Shown: positions 25,301 to 37,300 of the stretch, in pieces
How the letters are laid out: every line of letters begins with the position of its first letter
Position numbering within the stretch: position 1 is the stretch's first letter
Assembly: GCA_007922305.1 (NCBI GenBank)
Contig: ML677385.1
Coordinates: 2,130,566 to 2,194,565, forward strand
Origin: Dermatemys mawii
Lineage: Eukaryota; Chordata; Testudines; Dermatemydidae
DNA: 64,000 nucleotides
Direction: 5' to 3'
Position numbers and translations under genes: made by a program
Notes under the pieces: generated by a model
What the model saw: only the letters and a program-made list of their open reading frames with translations
The model's database searches: none
Told to the model about the DNA's origin: nothing

Positions 25301-28300
25301 GACACTGACTGACAGAGGGAAAAGTATCACCTATCTGACCCGTACGGAAGGAGATGAAGCCTTGTTGTCTCAATGAAAGATAGACTAGCTACACAGTCGC
25401 ATTTAAAAAAAACAAATCCCAATCTATGAAGCAAAATATGGCTTCCCACAGATACACAACACATGGATGACTGAACACACTAAGTGGTAGCTGGCTCAGA
25501 TTCAATGCAGATGGCAAATACAATACTGTGTTGTCCCAGCTGGTAGTATGGAACAAATCATATGTGGAGGCAAGAATGGATAACACCAGATCCAAGAGTT
25601 TTCAGTACAAACTAAAATATACTTCAGGGTTTCAGTTCAGTAAGGTGATGCTTCTCCTGGTAATTTGTTACAAACATTTTGAAACTTTCTGTTCAAATAG
25701 TAACTTCAAGGGATGTTAAAGCTATAATTTTACTAGTTTCAAAGTTGCTTCCTGCTAGACTTTGAGTTTCACTACAGGTTTCTGCTTAACAATTTAAGGT
25801 TTAAAGGCAAGTTTTGTACTCAACACACAAATGGAAAGCTTCATCTTAATTTCAAACACAAGTTTTGGGATAATTGCAGGAAGCACAGGGCGGCACTTTC
25901 AGAAGTGCCTAAGAGCTTGTCCACACAGCAATTTAGTGCACAGAAAGCAGATGTCCTTGCATGCAGTAAACTTACTAGCTGCAAGGACCCTACTACCAAC
26001 CTCTGAAAGTTTTATAGTGCACTTTGACCTACTTTGCAAGTCAAAGCACACTACAGAACTTTTAGTGCACAGTGGCAGGATCCACAGTTAGTGCACAGCA
26101 AACTAGAGTGCTGCAGATTTACAATCCAATTTCCTGCACACTAATCTGCCATGTGGACAAGCCCTTTAATGACTTAGGAGCACAAATTCTGTTTGGTTTC
26201 CCATTAGATTTATGTTCCTAAATCCCACTCTTTATGAACTGTGATTTCTACAACTTAAACAGGATCTCCCATCCACCACAATAAAGAAGAGCTGGTTATA
26301 ATACTAAACAGTAACAGAACATGTTTTTAAGCCAAAAGGTTCAGGAGTACAATGAAAGCATGAGCAGACAACTCATCACACCCCCATACCTTGTCATTGT
26401 CGGTTGCCTCAGTCTTATTCAAACTGTTTAGATGACAGCAGTGCACTTCTTTCCCACTTTCGTAGTCCCAAAGCCTCAGGGTACAATCCTGAATAAATTC
26501 AAATGGACAGGCTGATTAACACAATCATTGACACAGAGAAGCCAGTCATGGTCTTCAGAAGCTAGCTAAATCATACTTCTTGAGATACTTCATGCACAAG
26601 CTTCTAAACCCTCAGAGAAATTGGTTAAATATTCTCAAATTGCAGACGAAGCATTTTAATGAAAATATAATTCAGCTCAATTCTAAGTTATTCAATCATT
26701 CAAAAAAGTTATTTTTCCTTTGTAATGGAAATTAGGTTGCTGGATGAGTGGATTTTGAGCATCTCGTAAACAGCACAACAGTAAACGTGCTATGCACTCA
26801 CAGTATGCTGTGCTACTGATAAAAAAAACTCTTGCTCTATTTATAACCATATGACATAGAATTAAGAAAGTCTTGCAAGGAGGAGAAGTTTGATTAAGAC
26901 TTTAAACATATTTCATCTTAAATGCTCTAAAGAAAAATATCTGGGATTCTAGTGCTTATTAATTGTTAGAGGGGCATTAACTGTCAAAGCTGGCTGGTCC
27001 ACCCAATGTTTAATCTACCTCAATTGTTGAATAGTCCTTTGATAATTAATTGGTCAGTGCTCTGAAGCAAGAATTAATCCTGAAGAATTGGTGAGGACTG
27101 AGAGTTTTCTCCATCCCAAAGAACTAGAAATGATGTGAAAAGCAAGAAGAATGCACAGATTAAGCTCACAGAAAGAAGCCTTGGAATAAAGAAACCCTGA
27201 GTGCGCAGAAGCTGAACACAAAAATACAGTGCAGCAATTTTTTAAAATAGCTCTATAAAGAATAAAACTTCAGAAGTGAAAAAGAAAAATCACAAGTGGA
27301 TAGGAAACAAAGGTGAGTCAGACTAAAAGTGGAGACCATTGGCAAGAAGAAAAAGGGTAGTAATTTTGAAAATTAACAATATTTAAAATACATGTGACTA
27401 TAAATTAACATTAAATGTAAATTAAAAATAGGCTTAACATGTTCCATTGGACTCTAGATACTGTCATTTAGCATTTCAGAATACTCAGTTCTCAGCTCTG
27501 AATGCAATTTCTACTCAGTGTAGGAGATAGGGACAGCTAATATGGAGATAGCTAACCATAACTGCAACAAATTCACATAGGCCAATATTTCCTCCATCTC
27601 AAACCTCAGTACTACACCGAGATGAATAGTTCAATACATTTTAGGTCACTACACTGTTCACAACATTCAGTAACTTGCAGAACATTCCAGACATTTCTAT
27701 GAGTTAGTGGAGTTCCACTTTTAATTAAAAGTGAAAGTGAATTAATGGTGAAAGTGCTTCCATCATTAGAAATTAGAAATGTCAATTTCAGTTCTTGTCT
27801 GGGGACTAAGAACTAAGTATGTTTTCCCTAATAAGCAACTGGCATTGCTGTAAAACTGAGATCAAATCACCGTTACCTTACTAACAAAATAGAAAGATCA
27901 AATCCAGAGTAGAATGCTGATGGGAGTGGAACCAAAGTTCAAGTTTTCTGCCTCTACAGAAACCAAATCCTTGCAAAACAAGCAGAAAACTGAAGGCTGA
28001 CTTTTTCAAAAGGATCAAAGAGTCCTGTGGCACCTTAAAGACTAACTGAAATTTTTTCAGAGCATGAGCTTTCGTGGGCTAATACCCACTTCGTCGGATG
28101 CATGCAGTGGAAGTATCAAAAGGATCAGAATACATACCCCAGAAGCTGATAGCATAAGATCAGGATAGTTTGGTATTACAAATATTCTGCTTACAAACCT
28201 AAAGGGAAAGAAGTTAAGAGTTCAGCATTTATGTGTAGTGTCAGTGTACACAGAGTACCAATATAATAGTAAAAGCGTATTTTAAGGTTACGCTGTCTCC

Positions 28301-31300
28301 ATTACATATATTTTAAGAAGGCAATAGAAAGACATAAGTTACAGGGGAAAAACGGTAGCTTTTCCCCCTCATACTAACTGGCAGCCAAAGCTGGTATATT
28401 CATTATATCAGTAATATTCCTGGAAAGATATTCCATATAATACAAGAAGTGCTTACTTTATTGAATTTTAGTAATTCTACTGATCCCCGTCTAACTGGAG
28501 AAGAAAATGCTGCTTGTATGAATACGTTTTTAGTCATTTAGATCAGAATATGTACACGGAATTAGATTTACAAATAGATTTGTGTCATGTTCATGAACAA
28601 TAAACATAAAATTGAAAAACCATATACATCAATATAGATTTTGTTTTTAATTAGTGAAGTTGGAGCATCAGTGCATGAAGGTTCCCTCAAAGCAGCTGAG
28701 GACCATTCAAGGCACCATCCACGCAGTTTTAGGGCAGCCAATCCATTTAACTATTTCCCCACTGTCCTTTCTAGGATTAGCTACATCCAGTTGGGAACCT
28801 CAGTAACATTAAGGAGCTTATAATACTGCAACTTCCACCATGATACCCCTTAGAGTCCTTATGAATCCACAAAGAACTTCCACAGTTCCACGGTAACCAT
28901 GGGGTCATCACCAACATAAAATGCTGCCATCAAAGCACTGCACAGGTTAGAACATATGTTTGAGTTTTGTTTTTGTTTTTTTTAAAGGGGGAATTCTTGC
29001 TTCTGAAAATAAACAATTTAAAGTCAATTAAAATATCAAGTGAATTTTGCTCGTTACAAAGCAGTAACTGCAGGTGCATGGAGGCTTAATGCTGCAATTT
29101 CAATTACAAAAATAAATTTAAATAAAAATACACACCATTCAAAAACAGGAGAACTCAAGTGAGAAACACACTGAATCCCCAACTGATTCATTATCATATT
29201 TAAATAATGAATTTTTAGAAGTTTGTGCCAATTGTTTTAAGTGACTTCCTATTGTGAAATTGTTAATGAGTTGTTTGTCCCGGCACAATAGCTCCCACTT
29301 AAAGGCAATGCCTTTCTTGAACATCAGAACTCTTATGTTCATTAAAGATACAACTGTTAACACAATAAGCAGAGATCAAACACAGCAATGTAAATACACA
29401 ACCAAAGCCTTGAGTTCAAAGGCTATTTAAGATCTTTGATATTAATTTAAAAATTATGCTGCTTCTAAAGAATGTCTAAAATCTATGCAGATAAATTCCC
29501 AACAGTCAAACGTGGTATTAATTAACATTAGTATTTAACTGTATTCTTAGCACTTTTCAGTAGTTAAATTAGACTGGGTGAAGGTGACTGCAGCATATCC
29601 AATAGAGCACCACTCTCCTGACTCTCCTTTAACTCCTTTTCCTCATGATGTGCGTGAATATCCCCATCGCATATGAATGGGAACAAGTGAAGAAAAACAT
29701 CTGAAAGATCATGTGTGCCCCCAAGTAGTCCCAGAGCCAGACAAGCAGAAGCCTGTGTGGGCATGGCATTGTGCAATGCTATGCAGGGGCATTTTTCTGG
29801 TGCTCACTGTACTATGCCTATGAAGGCAAGAATGCAGAACCTCTAAGTGACCATGATGGAGAATGTACATCATTGTCAAAACAAATCTAAATGAGAAGGC
29901 AGTGTGTTCTGCAGAAGGCTTTCAAATACCACTGCAATTTCCTGCATTTCAGAAGATTTTCCATAAAAATCTATTTAGGTATTTGTCTTCCCTCAAGATT
30001 GGAGAGGGGACGCTGAGGCTGGGAGCACAAATCCTCCTGTAAGCTAGAGAAGGTGATAGGGGACTTCCAACTAGGGCACTTTCTCTTCCCCCATCTCAGC
30101 GTTCCTCAAACTTTTTCCACGGTGGCCCCTTTCCGCCGTCGCGTGTCCACTTACAGCCCCCCGGGAATGTCCGTTGAAATGCCGCCAAACAGAAAGCTTC
30201 CACTTTCAGCAGCATTTCAGCGGGATAAATAGATCGCAGCGTCTATTTTTGGCAGGACAAAAATAGACCGCTGCGTCCCGGGGCCGATCCCGCGGCGGAG
30301 CTGGGGTCTTGCGCACCCCAGTTTGAAGACCTCTGCCCTATCTAATGCTACTATTGTGACATCAATAGATAGCAAGGATTGGAACTCTAAAATCTCTCCA
30401 ACCAAGCAACACTTTCTTCTGCTGCTCTCTTCAGGTACCCATGACTGGCAACTCCCTAATCTCAACACTCAATGAGGAGATCAGGGAAAGGAAAGAGCAC
30501 TCTCCCTCTGCTTTTAAACAGGGGAGAGGGAGCTGTGCTCACTGTAATTTCCTTTACTTTGTGCTTCCCCCACACAATCTCCCTTGCTTTAAACTCTGCT
30601 TATAGCCTGTTCTCCCTATAGTGGGCTCCCCCTATAATGGACTTGGTTATTATGTGTATTGCTATTGCTCCTTAGGCATCCTAGTCATGGTGGACCAGGA
30701 CTTCATTGCGCTAGATGCTGCACAAACACACAACGAAAAGATGGTCCTTGTCACAAACTAAGTTATAACTGTATCCTGGACTAAAACAGTACAGCCTGAG
30801 GCGTTTCGTTAACCCAGAATCCAGTTACTGCTCCACAAACAGGAGACACTCTCCTACAGACAGCCCTTGAATACAGTGGACAGCTCTATAATCTTACTCT
30901 CTATGCCCAAGACAGAAAGATACGATGTTATGTGGCGCTCTAGTCAAACTGACTCGAATCTTCTCATCTCTGTCCGCAGTTAGAATATACTGGTCATCAG
31001 GACTCAGCGCCTGTTGGCACAAAATAAGCACAGGATGTCTTTTGATGTGCTGCTTTCTAACTAGTGATTAAGCAATAAATCCAAATACACTAGTGCCATA
31101 ACCCATACAGCTAAGGGTAGCCTAGAATTCCTCCTTACCTGTAAGGGGTTAAAAAGCTCAAATAACCTGGTTGGCACCTGATCAAAAGGACCAATGGGGA
31201 AAGAAGAGACTTTCATATTGGGGGGAGGGGAGGAGGCTTTGTGCTTGTGTGTGTGAGTGTGTGTGTTCTCTCTTGGGATTGAGAGGAGCCAGGCAGAAAT

Positions 31301-34300
31301 CCATCTCCTCCAAGCAATCCTGAAAGCGTCCCTAATATTATAAAATAATAAGTAAAGCCAGGCAAGGTGTGTTAAGTTATATTTTGTTTTAGCTTATGAA
31401 TTTTCCCTTTGCTAGAGGGAGGTTTATTCCTGGTTTTTGTAACCTTGAAACTAAGCCTAGAGGAAGTTCTTCTGTGTTTTTGAATCTTTTGTTACCGTGT
31501 AAAGTTATCTTCCACCCTGATTTTACAGAAGTGATTCTTTTACCTTTTCTTTAAATAAAATTCTTTTTTTTAAGAACCTGATTGATTTTCAGTGTCCTAA
31601 AGACCCAGGGGTTTGGGTCTGTGCTCACTTTGTAATCAACTGGTGCGGATATTATTCTCAAGCCTTTCCAAAAAAAGAGGGTATATGGGCTTGGGGGGAT
31701 ATTATGGGGGGAACAGGGCTCCAAGTGGCCCTTCCTGAACGTCTGTTTAAATCACTTGATGGTGGCAGCAATACCAAGGGCAAGGAAGGAATCTGTGCCT
31801 TGGGGAAGTTTTTAAAGTAAGCTAGTAGAAATAAGCTTAGGGGGTCTTTCATGCGGGTCCCCACATCTGTACCCCAGAGTTCAGAGTGGGGAGGAAACCC
31901 TGACATATGTTCAAAATCATGAAACTATCATGCAAGCAGAAAGCCACAATTTACATTTAGAATAAAAGCCCTAAGCCTTTTTGATAAGTAAAGAGGCAGT
32001 AGCCGAAGGCAGGAATATTGCCGAGTTTATCAAAGCCAGTAACCTCTAGAAACAGCACAAAGGAAGCCTTGCTGCTTTTAAAAATGGACTAAATACTAAA
32101 ATATTGCAGTGCTATATTGACAGGCTAGACTAGATGACTTCACAAGTAAATTGCATCTCTAAGTTCTATGATTCCATAATAAAAACAACAACTTTTAAAA
32201 ATTACACTAACAAAAGATCCATTCACTGCATTCCCTCTGCAAACTGTTCTCCCTGCCTCTTGCATTTGTGTTCTGATACGAACTCAGAGGGAAAAAGATG
32301 CTGTTTTTCAGTCTAGCTTATATGAAGAAACAAGGTTTTTTTTTTTTAAGTCATGAACTTAGTGTAGGAGTAACAATGCTGAAACTTCTTTCAGGGAAAA
32401 GAAAAAGGTTACGTGAAACCCCAGTTAATAAACATACGTACCACATCCAAGAGCAGGGACAAGTGCCCAAGCTCAACCTTTCCTGCTTTTTGTGGTTCTG
32501 TTATTGAATAAGAATAAACATCACCAGACTTGTCTGCAACCAGAATCTTATCCTCTGCAGCTGTAATAATCAGAGAAGTGCATCTTCTGACAACAGATCT
32601 GAAAGAAAAAAAAACGGTGATGATTAGAGATATTCAGAAAGTTTGACATGGCCATTCTGTCCCTATTTGGGGCAGGTGCCTCTTCCTCTTGAGTCATAAG
32701 AATGCAGCATGGCCACCAACTCAGATTTCTTCTGATCAGAAAAGTCAGTCCTGGCTGTGCACACAAGTTCGGCTCCTGAGCATTCTTCAGCTGTTCACAT
32801 CTCATTTTTTTGTCTCTCTCTTCACTATTTCTTCCCTATAGTACTTGCTTTCACTGCAGTTGGCACTCACCAATTCACATTGCCACAGATCTCACACACT
32901 GCCACAATGTCACAGTTTCAAGGTAACAGCATCTTTAACCCCTCTTTGTGGTCTGCTGCAGAAATGTCCCCCCAGGTCTCAGGCCTCTAGCCTTTATTTC
33001 TCCATGAGCAGAAACCTACATTCCTCCTTTTTCCCAATCAGAGCTTTTGGCTGCAGTTCACTGCAATTCTACCCAGCAAGGAGGTCAGATTGAGGCCAGG
33101 TCTACACTACAGACCGATACTGGTATATTTACAACATGCAGGGATGTGAAAAATCTATACCCCTGAGTGCCGTAGTGATACCAATCTAACCACTTCTCCC
33201 ACTGACATAATTACTGCCTCTCGTGGAGGTGGATTAACTACATTGATGGGAGAAGCTCTCCTATCGGCATAGTAGCATCTTCACTACAGACAAGCTCTCA
33301 GTGCAGCCCCTGTGCTTGGTTTTCTCTCCAAGGGCTATGACCAGCATAAGCCAGCAGTGGCCACACAGCTACTATATGCATACTACAAAACACCTACATG
33401 CATACTAAAAACTTACCTGAGATCACCCATCAGCCCTATGGAGACCCCAGTAGGTTCCAGTCTAACACTCCAGCAGGTTGGTCACCCTTTGGGCCAAAGG
33501 TCATTTGAGACAAAAAAAGTCCCCTGAATCTGTTTAAATTCAGCCTTTTATATAAAAAACACTCCCCCCCAGCTTGGGACTCTGATACTTGTTTGAAGCA
33601 ATACATGCAAACCACCCCAGAGGGAGGCACTTCTCTGCAGCAGTTTACAATCCAAGGGACAGCAGTAATCACTCCTTTCTATGCTATTACACCCACCCGC
33701 CCACTTTTTTAGTTCCTGACAGAGCTGTGGAAACCCTCCCCTGTGGAGCTGAATACAATTCTTTGCCCACAGTGATACACAGAATATTCGTAAATTTAAT
33801 ATGATATGGTCCTCACAGGTATTGAATGTGGTTGCAAAATCTGTCACAGTATGATCAGAGCCATAAGGTAGGTGAGGTCATATTTTTTGGACCAACTTCT
33901 GTTGGTGAAAGAGACAAGCTTTTGAGATATCATCTTCATGTCGAGGAAAAGTCTTAGTGTCACTTCCCGCAGCCCCCACTGGACCGGGATGGTGAACCAC
34001 GGTGAGAGGGAGCCGCGATCGGCAAGCTGTCAAGTAAACAAACCGGTGGGGCCCGCTAAGGGTACTTACCCTGCAGTGCTGTGTGCCAAGGCTGCCAATC
34101 CCTGGTCTAGCAGAAAACTGAAAATCCAGGAATTATCCTGTATGCCTCAGAGTTGAAGATGACAAAAACAGCACAGAAAACTCTACTATTCCTTTGGGGC
34201 AGTGAGAAGTAGATGCACGAGGAAACAGAGGCAAAATTCATGATAGTTTTGGTTAAAGTCAGCTTAGACTTGGGATCTGACTGCATAAAACAACAGCAAT

Positions 34301-37300
34301 ATTTCCATAGAATGGTTATCACTCTCACCACAGCTAAAGCAGAAACTCCAAAACAATGACAAGAGACAAGTAGGCTCTGTGGTGAGATTAATCAAAAAAT
34401 TCATGCAGTAAAATGTCATCTAAACCTGCAGTTTTGGGCCAGCAACAGAGTCACACATTCTGAAGGCATGTCTACACTGCAATTAAAAGCCCACGGCTGG
34501 CCCATGCCAGCTGACTCGGGCTCAGAGAGCTCAGACTAATTATTAGTTATTATTAGTCCTCTTCGCTCCTAGTGGAGCGTAAGGCGTCAACCATTCTTCT
34601 CCATTCGACTCGATCTTAGGCTAGCCAGTAGATTTCATCCCAGGTCTTTCCCATATTTTTCATTTTGCCTTCGATAGTTCTTCGCCACGTTCCCAGAGGT
34701 CTGCCTCTCCTTCTTTTTCCCTGTGGTGTCCATCTTAGAGCACTGTGAGGATGTCTGGTAGTATCCATTCTCAACACGTGCCCCAACCATCTCCATCTTC
34801 GTTGTTTCACCTCATCCACTATGTTGTTAATGCCTGTTAGTTGGCTCACTTCTCTACTGGCGACACGTTGCGGCCAGTGTATGTTAAGGATGCGCCTAAG
34901 ACACCTTCCTTCAAAACCCCGAAGTCCACCTTCTATCTTCTTGTTGGTCCTTCACTTTTCCGCCGCATAGAGCAATACAGAGTGGACATTCGACCTGTAG
35001 ATCTTTACTTTAGTTTTAGTTTGCAAGACTGATGACTTCCAGATGTTTTGAAGTCTGTTGAAAGCATTTGCTGCAAGACTAATTCTGGTGGATCTCTCTT
35101 TCTCAATATTACCATCAGCTGATATGTAACTACCAAGATATTTGAAATCATTCACCTCTTCTAATTCCACGTCATGTAGGACTATCTTCACCGAGCTTGC
35201 TGTTTTTGCTCTTGTTATCTTGCTCTTACCAGCATGGATCTTGAGCCCCACGCATCTAGCCGCTCTATCTACCCTATCAGTCTTCTCTTGGAGGTCCGTT
35301 TGAGAATTTGAGAGCAGAGCAATGTCATCCGCAAAGTCACAATCTTCAATCTGGCCAGACAGTCCCCATACAAGCCCTCTTGGTCGGTCTTCGGTGGCTC
35401 TCCGCATCACCCAGTCTATGACCTCAAGGAATAGGATGGGCGAGATAACGCACCCTTGTCTAACTCCCGTCCTCACATGGCACCACTCGCTTTGCTGTCC
35501 TTCATGACGTACACAGCACTTGTTGACAGCACTTGTTGATCAGACTAAGGGGCTGTTTAATTGCAGTGTAGAGGTTCGGGCTCAGGCTGGAGCCCAGGCT
35601 TTAGGATCCTGCAAGGTGGAAGGTTCCCAGAGCTTAGGTTGTAGCTGGAGTCCAAATGTTTATACTACAATAGGAACAGCCCCTTAGCCCGAGCCCCATG
35701 AGCCTGAGTCAGCTGGCATAAGCCAGCGACAGGTTTTTAATCTCAGCATAGACATGCCCGGAGATGCTAATTAGGTATCTGTAACCATGGGTTTCCTCAC
35801 TGGAAAAAGTACTGATTAGAAAATGATGCAGGAGCTCATCAACTTATCTCTTCTAATAATACAACTCCACTCTGCTTTGCTGATTGGACAAGAATCTAGC
35901 ATTCTTCAGAGATCAATGCAAGTGGAAACTTCATTTGCCAAGACTTTGCTTTTCAAAAGTTCTATGTGTCCTCAGAGAAAACTATCAACAGAGAAAGATT
36001 TATTACAGGGGAACCTCTAGTGGACAGCAAGAGATTGAACTTCTTTCAAAAGGAGGAGAGAAGAGAAGGCATGCAATGCCTAACTTGAACATAAGGACAG
36101 ATTTTTAGAACAGCCTCCAGGAAGCTCCCTAAGATCCTCTCTCCTGCAAACCTCTCTTGGATTATGTTAGTAGCCGGAGTAGTGCTCGTGTTAATGAGTG
36201 TGTGGTTCATTAAGATTTAGTGTTCACACAGAGCAGAGGGGCTCTGTTTTTAAATATTCAAAAGATACTTTTTGTAACATTTTTTTTCTTATACCCTTGG
36301 CCAAAAGCTTGCCTTCCCAAAGCTAGTGTGCTGTACACATTTTAGTGAGCTTTTGCAGAGAAAAAAGGATGCAAGTCAAAATGGAGGAAAACTGAAAAAA
36401 CTTTTAGAAGGAAGCTTGTAGAGTACAGACACCATGTCTGGCTTAACCTCTTAACATTGGTTCCTCACTTCCACCAGGATTAAATTCACTCAGGTTAGAG
36501 GAAAGAGGGAGAAGCCAGCAGTAACAAACAGCTGTGCCCCAAATCCTGTCATTTTAATATTGTAAACATTAGCAGTCATTCCAATTTATAATACACGGAC
36601 ACACAATATCCTGCTTCTTTACCTGACACTAAGGCATTCCCAGCAAGGCTTAGTATGAAAAAGAACCAGACGTTTGTTGTCATCAGTCAAAGCAAAATAG
36701 CTTCCTGATGAGGAGAAGGCAAAAGCAAGAATGTCATCACTTGCTTTAACTGCTGGTTGTCCGTCCTGTCTAAAATACAGAAAGAGAAAATAGTTTATTC
36801 ATGAACAGACAGCTTAAGCATATTTACTTAAAAGTGAAACATCAAAATGCCAACAGCATTAATCACAGTTTTAATCGCACTGTTAAACAACAGAATACCA
36901 ATTGAAATTTATTACACATTTTTTAAAGTTTTTCTAAATCAAGTATATTTACTTCAATTACAATATAGAATTCAAAGTATACAGTGCTCACTTTATATTT
37001 ATTTTTATTAAGTATTTGCACTGTAAAAAGACACAAAAGAAATAGTATTTTTCAATTCACCTAACACAAGTATTGCTGTAGTGCAATCTCTTTATCATGA
37101 AAGTGCAACTTACAAATGTAGATATTTTTTTCTGTTACATAGCTTACGCTGTTTTCTTTTTCAGTGCAAACTTTAGAGCCAAGTCCACTCAGTCCTACTT
37201 CTTGTTCAGCCAACCACTAAGACAAACAAGTTTGTTTATATTTATGGGACATAATACTGCGTGTTTCTTATTTACGTCACCTGAAAGTGAGAAACAGGTA

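Noticed and set aside
34952..35476. 174-codon reverse-transcriptase frame as a possible host gene
   Set aside because: It is a 5'-truncated, frameshifted LINE copy with target duplications, in an intron of WDR4.
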